Positions 27,281-35,575 of a stretch of 64,000 nucleotides of DNA are shown one piece after another (position 1 is the first letter of the stretch; each line of letters begins with the position of its first letter). Below the pieces are notes generated by a model, which was not told where the DNA came from, did not search any database, and saw only the letters and a list, made by a program, of their open reading frames with translations. The stretch covers positions 744,001 through 808,000 of the forward strand of contig NZ_PYYB01000001.1 in the NCBI RefSeq assembly GCF_003044185.1, read 5' to 3'. Origin of the DNA: Paraconexibacter algicola. GTDB lineage: Bacteria > Actinomycetota > Thermoleophilia > Solirubrobacterales > Solirubrobacteraceae. Position numbers and translations under genes: made by a program.

Positions 27281-28039
27281 ATGGACCCGGACCAGCCGGT
27301 GATGGACCAGCAGGACACGAGCACCCGCATCGTGCGCGGGAGCGCCCTGGACGAGCTCCAGCGCGACCCCTCGTCGCGGGCCACCTTCCTGCGGATGATG
27401 GGTGGCGGCGGCGCCGCGCTCGCGCTCGGCACCCTGCTCGCCGCGTGCGGTGACGACGACGAGGACTCCGGCTCGACCGCGAGCACCCCCGCCGAGACCA
27501 CGACCGCGGGCGCCGACACCGGCGACGCCGCGGGCGACATCGAGATCGTCAACTACGCGCTGACGCTCGAGTACCTGGAGACCGACTTCTACAACCAGGT
27601 GATCGCGGCGGACATCATCAAGGACAAGGCCGTGCTCGAGATCGCCAAGAAGTTCGGCGAGAGCGAGCAGGCGCACGTCGACGCGCTGAAGACCGCCGTC
27701 GAGGGCCTGGGCGGCACCGCCGTCGAGGCGCCGAAGACGAACTTCGACGACGTCCTCGGTGGCGGCCTCGAGAAGGTCCTGCAGGCTGCGGCCGACGTCG
27801 AGAACCTCGGCGCCGCCGCGTACCTCGGTCAGGCCGGGGCGATCAAGAACAAGGACATCCTCGCCGCCGCGCTGTCGATCCACAGCGTCGAGGCCCGCCA
27901 CGCGGCGGCCCTCAACCAGCTGATCGGCCGCGGCTTCACCGCCGACGGCGGGCAGGGATCGATCCCCAACGGCGCGTTCGCCAAGCCGATGGACAAGGCC
28001 GCCGTCCTCGACGCCGTCAAGCCCTTCCTCGCCGCGTAA
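27281..28039 (+). CDS. Exported ferritin-like protein A (locus 1)
   Basis: A 252-residue protein. The N-terminus has RATFLRMMGGGG, a hydrophobic stretch and a lipobox-like LLAAC, then an acidic/Thr-rich linker. The ferritin-like four-helix domain has carboxylate/His pairs in ALTLEYLETDFY, GESEQAHVDAL and SIHSVEARHAA, consistent with a di-iron or related metal site. It is probably a lipoprotein or Tat-type exported protein. GAGGAGG lies just before the ATG. It is followed at once by a second ferritin-like gene. A near-identical paralogue is at 53314-54075. The cellular role (iron storage, oxidative defence or desiccation) is unknown. Confidence 0.85.
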   Translation: MDPDQPVMDQQDTSTRIVRGSALDELQRDPSSRATFLRMMGGGGAALALGTLLAACGDDDEDSGSTASTPAETTTAGADTGDAAGDIEIVNYALTLEYLETDFYNQVIAADIIKDKAVLEIAKKFGESEQAHVDALKTAVEGLGGTAVEAPKTNFDDVLGGGLEKVLQAAADVENLGAAAYLGQAGAIKNKDILAAALSIHSVEARHAAALNQLIGRGFTADGGQGSIPNGAFAKPMDKAAVLDAVKPFLAA

Positions 28040-28052
28040 GGAGACCGTGAAC

Positions 28053-28688
28053 ATGAGCCAGAACATCCAGGTCCCCGAGCTCGCGCAGATCAAGGTCCAC
28101 GGTCACACCCGTGCCGCCTTCCTGACGCGTGCCTCCCTCTCCGCCGGTGCCGTCTTCGGCCTCGCGGCGGTCTCGCCGATCACGCGGGCGGCCATCGCGC
28201 AGTCCGGCGGCGGCGACCTCGACATCGCCAACTACGCGCTCACCCTCGAGTACCTCGAGGCCGCGTTCTACGCCCAGGCGCTGAAGGAGGTCTCCGGCCT
28301 CAGCGGCGACACGAAGAAGCTCGCGACCGAGCTGCGCGACAACGAGGACGAGCACGTCGGCGCCCTGAAGTCGATGATCGAGGACGCCGGCGGCACGCCC
28401 GTCGACGTGCCGACCGTCGACTTCGGCGACTCGTTCAAGGACGAGGCGACGTTCCTGAAGACCGCCAACGTCTTCGAGGACCTCGGCGTCAGCGCCTACA
28501 ACGGCGCCGGCCCGCTCATCGAGAGCACCGACATCCTCGGGGCCGCCGGCACGATCGTGCAGGTCGAGGCGCGGCACGCGGCGCTCGTGCGCCTCGCCCG
28601 CAGCAAGCCGCCGGCGCCGCAGGCGTTCGACAAGGCCTCGACGATGGACGAGGTCCTCGCCGCGGCCAAGCCGTTCATCAAGAGCTAG
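28053..28688 (+). CDS. Exported ferritin-like protein B (locus 1)
   Basis: A 211-residue protein. The leader contains HTRAAFLTRASLSAGAVFGL and an AIAQSGG cut region, resembling a Tat signal. The ferritin-like domain shows ALTLEYLEAAFY, DNEDEHVGAL and QVEARHAALV. The ATG at 28053 is favoured over the GTG at 28047 because AAGGAGA then has an 8-nt spacing. It is coupled to gene A and a hairpin follows. A 303-bp block (28212-28514) is identical in DNA to the paralogue at 54093. Confidence 0.85.
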   Translation: MSQNIQVPELAQIKVHGHTRAAFLTRASLSAGAVFGLAAVSPITRAAIAQSGGGDLDIANYALTLEYLEAAFYAQALKEVSGLSGDTKKLATELRDNEDEHVGALKSMIEDAGGTPVDVPTVDFGDSFKDEATFLKTANVFEDLGVSAYNGAGPLIESTDILGAAGTIVQVEARHAALVRLARSKPPAPQAFDKASTMDEVLAAAKPFIKS

Positions 28689-28706
28689 ATCGCAGCACCC
28701 CGGACC

Positions 28707-28734
28707 GCTGCGCCCCGCTCAGGTGGGGCGCAGC
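28707..28734 (+). terminator. Bidirectional hairpin terminator
   Basis: A perfect 10-bp stem (28707-28716 and 28725-28734) with loop gctcaggt lies 18 nt after the ferritin-like gene B. It overlaps the stop codon of the convergent ANTAR regulator gene, so it can act for both strands. Confidence 0.6.
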
Positions 28735-29300
28735 AGGTCCTCCCGCGCGACGACGTCGCGGGCGACGTCGACGAGCTTGGCGTTGCGCTTGCGCGCGGTC
28801 TGCTGCAGCCGGCGGAACGCGTCGGGCTCGGGCAGGCCGAGCGCCTCCATCAGGATCGCCTTCGCGTGCTCCACGACCTTGCGGTCCTCCAGCGCGTGCC
28901 GGGCGGTGCTCACCTCCTCCTCGAGCGCGACGAGCTCGGCGTGCCGGCTCGCCGCCAGCAGGATGCTCGCCTCGAGCTGACGGTCGTCGACCGGCTTGAC
29001 GAGGTACGCGTTGACGCCGTGGGCGACGCACCGCTCCAGCAGGTCCGGGGCCGGGACCCCGGTGATGATCACCACGGGCCGGCGCAGCCCCATCTCGGTC
29101 AGCCGCTGCGCGGCGCCCAGCCCGTCCAGGTGCGGCATGTGGACGTCGAAGAGGTAGAGGTCGGGCTCCTGCTCCTGCGCGAGCTCGACCGCCTGCACGC
29201 CGTCGGCCGCCGGGCCGATCACCTCGTGCCCGAGCGCAGCGAGCCGCGCACCCAGGCCGAGCGCGATGACGGGATCGTCCTCGGCGACGAGGATCCGCAC
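28719..29300 (-). CDS. ANTAR-domain response regulator
   Basis: A 193-residue regulator. The receiver domain begins RILVAEDDPVIALGL, with phospho-acceptor Asp in LYLFDVHMPHLDG and Lys in YLVKPVDDRQL. A coiled linker joins it to a C-terminal ANTAR RNA-binding domain (ALEDRKVVEHAKAILMEALGLPEPDAFRRLQ, split here by a conserved hydrophobic core). ANTAR regulators act as antiterminators by stabilising dual-hairpin RNA. The GTG at 29300 starts directly at the receiver. It lies downstream of cydA-cydB-cydDC on the same strand. A HisKA_2 kinase, the usual partner class, is divergent from cydA. Confidence 0.9.
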   Translation of the reverse strand: MRILVAEDDPVIALGLGARLAALGHEVIGPAADGVQAVELAQEQEPDLYLFDVHMPHLDGLGAAQRLTEMGLRRPVVIITGVPAPDLLERCVAHGVNAYLVKPVDDRQLEASILLAASRHAELVALEEEVSTARHALEDRKVVEHAKAILMEALGLPEPDAFRRLQQTARKRNAKLVDVARDVVAREDLLRPT

Positions 29301-29301
29301 G

Positions 29302-29565
29302 TCAGCCGCCCCGGTCGGGGGTCGCGGTGCGGGCCCGGACGACCGAGCCCGGGACGAGCGTCGGCGCCGGCAGCCCCTCCTGCGCGAGCGCCGCGGCCCA
29401 GCGGTCCAGCCGCACCGGCCCGTCGAAGACGACGTGCAGCGTGTCGGGCCGGGAGGTCGGCAGGACGTCCCGGACCTCACGGCAGAGGAACAGCTGCCAG
29501 CGGATCTCGCCGCGGCGGGCGCGGGCGGGGAAGGCGTCGGGAAAGCGGAGCAGGCAGAGGGTCAT
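29302..29565 (-). CDS. Small protein of unknown function between cydDC and the ANTAR gene
   Basis: An 87-residue soluble protein with MTLCLLRFPDAFPARARRGE, REVRDVLPTSRPDTLHVVFDG and a Pro/Val C-terminus. No signal peptide or membrane segment. I recognise no family. It starts 40 nt after the cydDC stop, and its own stop lies 1 nt before the ANTAR gene start, so it is probably co-transcribed with both. Coding is supported by its tight packing and codon pattern, not by homology. Confidence 0.5.
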   Translation of the reverse strand: MTLCLLRFPDAFPARARRGEIRWQLFLCREVRDVLPTSRPDTLHVVFDGPVRLDRWAAALAQEGLPAPTLVPGSVVRARTATPDRGG

Positions 29566-29605
29566 GACCGGTCCTCGGGCAGGGGTCAGCGGCGACGGGA
29601 GGCGG

Positions 29606-32600
29606 TCATGGCCTCGGGGCGGTACCGGCCGTGGGCACCAGCTCGATTCTAGCCGTCCCGTCGCGCGGGGCCCGGGCGTCGGCGAGGACGCCCCCGCGCA
29701 GCTCCAGCACCCGGTCGAAGCCGTCGAGGCCGGTCGGGTCGTGGGTGACGACCACCAGCGTGCGCCCGCGCGCCGCCCGCCGCGCGTCGGCGAGCACGGT
29801 CGCCGCGGTGGGGTGGTCGAGCATCGCGGTCGGCTCGTCGAGCACGAGGACGTCCGCGCCGCTGAGCAGCGTGCGGGCCAGCGCGATGCGGCGCCGCTGA
29901 CCGCCGGAGACGGCCGATCCGTCCTCCCCGACGAGCGTGTCGAGGCCGTCGGGCAGCGTGGTGAGCCACGCGGCCAGGCCCGCGTCGGCGAGCGCGGCGC
30001 GGACCTCGTCGTCGGTGGCCTGCGGGCGGCCGATCCGGATGTTCGCGGCGATCGTCCCGGCCAGCAGGTGCGCGTCCTGCCCGCCGAGACGCACCCGGTC
30101 GCGCAGCGCCGTGGGGTCGGCGTCGCGCAGGTCGACGCCGCCGAGGCGGACCGTCCCGGCGTCCGGGTCGAGCTGGCGGGTGAGGAGCGCGGCGAGCGTC
30201 GACTTGCCGGTGCCGCTCGGGCCGACGATCGCGACGTGCTCGCCCGGGTCGACGGTGAGGTCGACGCCCCGCAGGACGGCGGGCGTGCCCGGGCCACCCG
30301 GCCGGTGGGTGACCGACCGCAGGCGCAGCGCGGCGGGCCGCGCCGGCAGCGGCCGCGGACGGGCGGGAGCGGGGGTCGCCTGCGGCCCGTCGGTCGCCGC
30401 GGCCAGCCGGCGCTCCGCCGCGCGGACGGCGGCGAGCCGCTCCTCGGCCTCGGGCAGCGCCCGTGTCTCCTCCATCGTCGCGAGCCCGAGCAGGACCAGG
30501 GCGCCGAGCCAGACGGGGTCCAGGCCCGCCGACGACGCGACCGCCAGGACGGCCAGCGTGCCGAGCCCGGCCACCGCTGAGGCGAGCCCCGCGCCCGTGG
30601 CGATCGCGGCGGCGACCTGCCGCTCGGCCCGCGCCACCCGGCCCGCGGCGTCGGCGAGCTCGGCGCGGACGCGCGGCCCGGCGCCCGCGACGGCGAGCTG
30701 CGGGCCGTGCTCGAGCGCCTCGTCGAGCGCGGTCGCGTAGCCGTCGCGCGACCGGCCGGCGCGGTCCAGCGCTGCGCGGACGAGACGCCGCACGAGACCC
30801 GGGACCGCCACCAGCGCCAGCGCGCACGCGGCCAGCAGGACCGCGCCGGCGGTCGGCAGCAGCACCGTCGCGCCCGCGACGCCGAGGACGACCGCGACGG
30901 CCGTCGCCACGCGCGGCACGAGGACGCGCAGGTCGCGGTCCGGCAGGCGGTCGACGTCGGCGGTGAAGCGCGTCAGCGCGTCGCTGGCCCCGGGCCTCCC
31001 GGGCAGGCCGACGCGGTGGGCCAGGCGCTCGAACAAGGTCGCGCGCTCGCGGGAGGCGCGGTGCAGCGCGAGGTCGTGGGAGGCGAGCCGCTCGAAGTAG
31101 CGGGCCAGCGCCCGGGTCGTGCCGAGGGCCCGGACCACGACGATCGCGGTCAGCAGCGCGAGCACCGGCGGGCGCTCCGCCGCCCGGACGATCAGCCAGC
31201 CGGACGTCGCCAGCAGCCCGAGGCCCGCGGCGCTGCCGAGCAGCACGAGCGCGAGCGCCCGGCGGCGGGACGCGGGGCGCGGGACGGCGGGCCCGGGCGA
31301 TGCGGCCGTGGCCTCGGGGACGGGATTGCCGCCGCCCGGGGTGGCCGGCGGCGACGCCGCGTGCCCCGAGGGCACGGCCGGTGTCGCGGGTCGGTCCGGG
31401 GCCGCGGGTGGCGCGACGGCGAGCCGCTGCGCGCAGGCGTCGGCGAGGAGCGGGTCGTGGGTGGCGACCACGAGCGTGCGGCCCTCCGCGGCGGCGACGA
31501 TGCCGCCGACGACGCGGCGGGCCGTGGCCCGGTCCAGGTGCGCGGTCGGCTCGTCCAGCAGCAGCACCGGCGCGCGCGACACGAGCACCGCGGCGAGCGC
31601 GAGCCGCTGCTGCTCGCCGAGGCTCAGCGGTCGGCCGCCACGCCCGACGCGCGTGTCGAGCCCGTCGGGCAGCGTCCGGACGAGGCCGTCCGCCGCCGCG
31701 CGCTCCAGGGCGGTCCAGAGCTCCGCCTCGGGCGCTTCGGGGGCGCGCGTGCGCAGCAGCTCGCGGACGGTGCCCGCGGGCAGGCCGGGCAGCTGGTCGA
31801 GCCAGGCGACGTGCGCCCACCACGCGTCGCGGTCGAGCTCCCGCAGGTCGATCCCCGCGGCACGCACGGTCCCCGCGGCCGGCGCCACCACCCCGGCGAG
31901 CAGCGCCAGCGCCGTCGACTTGCCCGCCCCGGACGGCCCGACGATCGCCAGCGAGCCGCCCGCCGGGACGCGGACGTCGAGCGCCGCGAGACCCTCGCCC
32001 TCGCGGGCGCCGCCGCGGACGGTCGCGCGCTCGAGCGCGAGCGCGGACGGTCCCGCCGGGACGGGCCGGGTGCCGGCGGGGGGCAGCGGGCCGTCGTCGT
32101 CCAGCACCGCGAGCAGCCGCCTGGCCGCCTCCACCCCGTCCTCGGCGGCGTGGAAGCGCGCCCCGGCCGCGCGCAGCGGCGCGTACACCTCGGGGGCCAG
32201 CAGCAGCACGAACAGCCCGATCGCGAGATCCAGCGAGCCGGACGCCAGCAGCACGCCGGTCGTGGCGGCCGCCACGGCGGTACCGAGCATCGCCAGCAGC
32301 TCGAGCACCAGCGCGGACAGCATCGCGACGCGCAGCGCGCCGAGCGACTCGACCCGCAGGCGCTCCCCGACCTGCTCGAGCACCGCGGCCTGCGCGTCGG
32401 CGCGGCCGTGCGCGCGCAACGTCGGCAGGCCGCGCACGACCTCGAAGAAGTGGGCCGACAGCGTCGCGAGCGCGTCCTGCCGCTCGCGCGCGTGGTCGGC
32501 CGAGCGCCGCCCGACGAGGATCAGCAGCAGCACCGCGGCGGGCAGCGTCAGCAGCAGCAGGACGCCGACGACCGGGACGCGGACCGCGATCGCCACGGCC

Positions 32601-33046
32601 ATCGCCAGCGGCACGATGCCCGCCAGCACGGCCTGCGGCAGCGCGCGGGCGAACAGCTCGGCGAGCGCGTCGACCCCCTGCACCGCACCGCCGACGAGCT
32701 CGCCGCGCCGCGCCGACGTCAGTCCGCGACCACTGCCCGCCAGGGCGCGCTCGGCCAGGCCGGCGCGCAGGTCCGCCTGCACACGGGCCGCGGCCGCCCG
32801 GCCCAGCAGCTCACCGGCGGCGACCGACGCGGCCCGCAGCAGCACGAGCCCGGCGAGCACGAGCGCGGCGGACAGGCCGAGCGCCCGGTCGGAGAACGCC
32901 GCCGCGTCGACCGCGTCGGCGACCCCCCAGGCGAGGCCGATCGTCGCCGCGGCGCCCAGGCAGCCCGCCAGCACCGCCCCGACGAGCAGCCGTCGCGCCG
33001 CCGGGGTGCGGCCGAGGAGCAGGCGGCCGATCTCGCGCCCGGTCAT
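29606..33046 (-). CDS. cydDC: Fused CydDC ABC transporter for cytochrome bd assembly
   Basis: A 1146-residue fusion of the two half transporters CydD and CydC, the arrangement known from actinobacteria. Each half has a six-helix membrane domain and an ATPase. First Walker A GPSGAGKST is near residue 370 with signature LSLGEQQRLALA; second GPSGTGKST is near residue 938 with SGGQRRRIALARTLL. A Pro/Ala/Gly-rich linker of about 60 residues joins the halves. CydDC exports thiols such as glutathione or cysteine and is needed to mature cytochrome bd. The start overlaps the end of cydB by 4 nt. Confidence 0.93.
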   Translation of the reverse strand: MTGREIGRLLLGRTPAARRLLVGAVLAGCLGAAATIGLAWGVADAVDAAAFSDRALGLSAALVLAGLVLLRAASVAAGELLGRAAAARVQADLRAGLAERALAGSGRGLTSARRGELVGGAVQGVDALAELFARALPQAVLAGIVPLAMAVAIAVRVPVVGVLLLLTLPAAVLLLILVGRRSADHARERQDALATLSAHFFEVVRGLPTLRAHGRADAQAAVLEQVGERLRVESLGALRVAMLSALVLELLAMLGTAVAAATTGVLLASGSLDLAIGLFVLLLAPEVYAPLRAAGARFHAAEDGVEAARRLLAVLDDDGPLPPAGTRPVPAGPSALALERATVRGGAREGEGLAALDVRVPAGGSLAIVGPSGAGKSTALALLAGVVAPAAGTVRAAGIDLRELDRDAWWAHVAWLDQLPGLPAGTVRELLRTRAPEAPEAELWTALERAAADGLVRTLPDGLDTRVGRGGRPLSLGEQQRLALAAVLVSRAPVLLLDEPTAHLDRATARRVVGGIVAAAEGRTLVVATHDPLLADACAQRLAVAPPAAPDRPATPAVPSGHAASPPATPGGGNPVPEATAASPGPAVPRPASRRRALALVLLGSAAGLGLLATSGWLIVRAAERPPVLALLTAIVVVRALGTTRALARYFERLASHDLALHRASRERATLFERLAHRVGLPGRPGASDALTRFTADVDRLPDRDLRVLVPRVATAVAVVLGVAGATVLLPTAGAVLLAACALALVAVPGLVRRLVRAALDRAGRSRDGYATALDEALEHGPQLAVAGAGPRVRAELADAAGRVARAERQVAAAIATGAGLASAVAGLGTLAVLAVASSAGLDPVWLGALVLLGLATMEETRALPEAEERLAAVRAAERRLAAATDGPQATPAPARPRPLPARPAALRLRSVTHRPGGPGTPAVLRGVDLTVDPGEHVAIVGPSGTGKSTLAALLTRQLDPDAGTVRLGGVDLRDADPTALRDRVRLGGQDAHLLAGTIAANIRIGRPQATDDEVRAALADAGLAAWLTTLPDGLDTLVGEDGSAVSGGQRRRIALARTLLSGADVLVLDEPTAMLDHPTAATVLADARRAARGRTLVVVTHDPTGLDGFDRVLELRGGVLADARAPRDGTARIELVPTAGTAPRP

Positions 33047-34044
33047 CGCAGCCCCTCGAAGAGGCCCTCGCCCAGCCCGCGACGCGGCCCGGTGCTGCGC
33101 CGTCGCCCGGCGAGGTGCAGGACCCAGAGCAGGACGGGCAGCAGCGCGACCGTGATCGCCGTCATCCACGCCAGCGTGTAGCCGCCCGACGCGCTGGTGG
33201 CGAGGTCGACGCCGCCCGCACCGGCGATCACGCGCGAGCCGAGCGCGGCGACGAGCGCGCCGAGCAGCCCGCCGACCGCAACGCCCGCCGCGTGGTGCGC
33301 GACACGGGCCCGGCCCTGCCCGCCCGCGACCGTCAGGGTCGCCAGGGCGGCCCCCGCGACGACGAGCAGGGCGACCGCGAGCGGCCCGGCGGTCACGCCG
33401 TCCGCCGCCCCCTGCGCGACGCCGACCGTCGCGGCGACGCCGAGGACCGCGGCGAGCGGTGCGGCCCAGCGCAGGCGACGGGTCGCGGCGACCGCCAGCG
33501 CCCCGCTGGTGCGGTGCGCCAGCAGCGCGGCGCCCATCGCGTGGCAGAGCGCCAGCAGCGCGAGCCCGGCGAGGACCGCGCTCCACGACAGCACGTCCAC
33601 GCCGCCCCGCGCGAGCGACCCGTCGGCCGCCGCCGCCCACGCCACGCCCCACCCGACCGGCAGGACGGCGGAGCAGGCGATCACCGCGCGCGTCCACCGC
33701 TCCCGGCCGATCGGCGAGTGGTGGTCGGCGAACTCGATCCCCGCGTGCCGCACGATCAGGGCGAGGATCAGCACCACGAGCGGCAGGTACAGGCCTTCGG
33801 TGAAGCCCGCGTACCAGGCCGGGAAGGCGCCGAACATCGCGCCGATCGCGCAGATCAGCCAGACGTCGTTGGCCTGCCAGGTCGGGCCGATCGCCCGCAG
33901 CGCCGCCTGGCGGTTCACCGTGCGGGCGGCGCCGCTGCCCAGGCGCAGCAGCATCGTCACGCCGAGCTCCGCGCCGCCGAGCACGAGGTACAGGGTCCAG
34001 ATGCCCGTCACGAGGACGAGCCAGATGGTCTCCAGGGAGGTCAT
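33043..34044 (-). CDS. cydB: Cytochrome bd ubiquinol oxidase subunit II
   Basis: A 333-residue integral membrane protein with about eight or nine helices. The N-terminal LETIWLVLVTGIWTLYLVLGGAELGVTMLL, the conserved PTWQANDVWLI segment and AMFGAFPAWYA are diagnostic of CydB. It forms the heterodimer with CydA that reduces oxygen to water from quinol without pumping protons. It sits between cydA and cydDC, overlapping cydDC by 4 nt. Confidence 0.95.
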   Translation of the reverse strand: MTSLETIWLVLVTGIWTLYLVLGGAELGVTMLLRLGSGAARTVNRQAALRAIGPTWQANDVWLICAIGAMFGAFPAWYAGFTEGLYLPLVVLILALIVRHAGIEFADHHSPIGRERWTRAVIACSAVLPVGWGVAWAAAADGSLARGGVDVLSWSAVLAGLALLALCHAMGAALLAHRTSGALAVAATRRLRWAAPLAAVLGVAATVGVAQGAADGVTAGPLAVALLVVAGAALATLTVAGGQGRARVAHHAAGVAVGGLLGALVAALGSRVIAGAGGVDLATSASGGYTLAWMTAITVALLPVLLWVLHLAGRRRSTGPRRGLGEGLFEGLR

Positions 34045-34057
34045 CGTCGTGCTCCTC

Positions 34058-35476
34058 TCAGTAGCTCAGGGCCAGCGCCTGGGTCGGCGCGGTCCTCGGG
34101 GTGTCCGGTCCGTCGTGGTCGTCGTCGGCGGCCGGCGGCAGGCCGTGCCCGAGCTCGCGCCGCAGCACGGTCGCGGCGCACGCGAACACGACGCCGTAGA
34201 TCGTCAGGAAGGCGACGAGCGAGATCCCGACCGTCGTCGCCGAGACGGTCGAGAGCGCGTCCTCGGTGCGCAGCAGGCCCTGCACCGCCCAGGGCTGTCG
34301 GCCGCCCTCGCGCAGGATCCAGCCGCCCGCCTGCGCCACCACGGGGATCGCGATCGCCAGCGGCGCCAGCCGCAGGAACAGCGGGGTCGTCGTGAGCTTG
34401 CGGCGGCGCGACAGCAGCGTCGCCCAGGCGAACAGCCCGATCAGCAGCATGCCGCTGCCGACCATCGCGCGGAAGCTCCAGTACATGAGCCCCACGACCG
34501 GTGTGTAGTCCCCGGGCCCGTAGCGGGCCTCCGCCTCCGCCTGCGCCTGGTCGATGCCCTTGACCTCGGCGAGCGGGTCGAACTTCTCCAGGAACGAGAG
34601 CAGGTACGGGATGCGGATGTCGATCACCGGCGGGCCGGGATCGGTGGACAGGCCGCCGATCGCGAAGATCGACAGGCCGGCCCCCTTCTCCGTGGAGTAG
34701 AGCGCCTCGGCGGCCGCCATCTTCAGCGGCTGGCGCTCCATCGCGACGACCGCCTGGAAGTGCCCGGCGCCGGCGGAGCCGAGCGCGAGCAGCAGGCCGA
34801 GGATCGCCGCCGGCCGGGTGACCAGCGCGAACACGTCCGCGTCCCGGCCGCGGGCGATGTGCCAGACCGCGATGCCCAGTACCACGACCGCGCCGGTCAC
34901 CAGCGCGGACAGCAGGACGTGCGACGTGGTGAGGATCGTGTCGACGTTCACGAGCACCGACCACAGGTCGGTGAGCTCGGCGCGCCCGTCCACGATCCGG
35001 TACCCGGTCGGCGCCTGCATCCACGAGTTCGCGACGAGGATCGCGTACGCGGACAGCATCGCCGCGGCGGCCACCACGCCCAGGCAGGCGGCGTGGACCT
35101 TCGGGTTGAGGCGGCCCCAGCCGAAGATCCAGAAGCCGAGGAACAGCGACTCGACGAAGAACGCGGCGAGACCCTCGAGCGCCAGCGGCGCGCCGAACAC
35201 GTCACCGACGTAGCGCGAGAACCCCGCCCAGTTCATGCCGAACTGGAACGTCTGGACGATGCCGGTGACGACGCCGACCGCGAACGCGATGAGCATCGCG
35301 CGCCCGTAGAACTTCGTCAGGCGCAGCCACCGCTCATCACCGGTGCGCAGCCACTGCAGCTGCATGCCGAGCACCGCGCAGACGAGGCCGATCGACACGC
35401 CGACGACGGCGAAGTGCATGAGGGTCGTGAGGCCGAACTGCCAGCGGGCGAGGTCCAGCGAGGTGACGTCGGGCAT
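34058..35476 (-). CDS. cydA: Cytochrome bd ubiquinol oxidase subunit I
   Basis: A 472-residue subunit binding hemes b558, b595 and d. Visible family features are LARWQFGLTTLMHF with the heme ligand His, GVVTGIVQTFQFGMNW, the GRLNPKVHAACL loop, a Q-loop region around LKMAAAEALYSTEKG, and GGWILREGGRQPW. The Q-loop looks short, as in most non-proteobacterial enzymes. The ATG at 35476 begins the family sequence; the longer open frame is antisense to the divergent kinase. A hairpin (35496-35509) lies in its leader. Confidence 0.95.
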   Translation of the reverse strand: MPDVTSLDLARWQFGLTTLMHFAVVGVSIGLVCAVLGMQLQWLRTGDERWLRLTKFYGRAMLIAFAVGVVTGIVQTFQFGMNWAGFSRYVGDVFGAPLALEGLAAFFVESLFLGFWIFGWGRLNPKVHAACLGVVAAAAMLSAYAILVANSWMQAPTGYRIVDGRAELTDLWSVLVNVDTILTTSHVLLSALVTGAVVVLGIAVWHIARGRDADVFALVTRPAAILGLLLALGSAGAGHFQAVVAMERQPLKMAAAEALYSTEKGAGLSIFAIGGLSTDPGPPVIDIRIPYLLSFLEKFDPLAEVKGIDQAQAEAEARYGPGDYTPVVGLMYWSFRAMVGSGMLLIGLFAWATLLSRRRKLTTTPLFLRLAPLAIAIPVVAQAGGWILREGGRQPWAVQGLLRTEDALSTVSATTVGISLVAFLTIYGVVFACAATVLRRELGHGLPPAADDDHDGPDTPRTAPTQALALSY

Positions 35477-35495
35477 GGTGATCTCCGGTGTCCGT

Positions 35496-35509
35496 GCCCC
35501 GGGAGGGGC
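35496..35509 (-). other. Small hairpin in the cydA leader
   Basis: GCCCC-tccc-GGGGC on the minus strand forms a 5-bp stem and 4-nt loop, about 20 nt before the cydA ATG. It could be part of an attenuator or an ANTAR target, but only one clear stem is seen. Confidence 0.3.
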
Positions 35510-35562
35510 GAGGTCAGGAGGGCGATCACGGCCCGGTGCCGCCGACAGGGGCGACGTCTCCC

Positions 35563-35568
35563 TACTGT
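35563..35568 (+). promoter_or_regulatory. -10 box TACTGT of the HisKA_2 kinase, within a 9-bp dyad
   Basis: TACTGT lies 7 nt before the GTG at 35576, a leaderless spacing. It is part of CTACTGTAG (35562-35570). Read on the other strand the dyad gives TACAGT, a possible -10 box for cydA, so the divergent promoters may be face to face. Confidence 0.45.
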
Positions 35569-35575
35569 AGCGCGC

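Noticed and set aside
30707-33181. An 824-residue plus-strand frame
   Set aside because: Antisense to cydDC; no recognisable domain and extreme Arg/Gln content.
31300-34395. A 1031-residue plus-strand frame over cydDC and cydB
   Set aside because: Arg/Pro/Ala-rich shadow of cyd genes with no domain.
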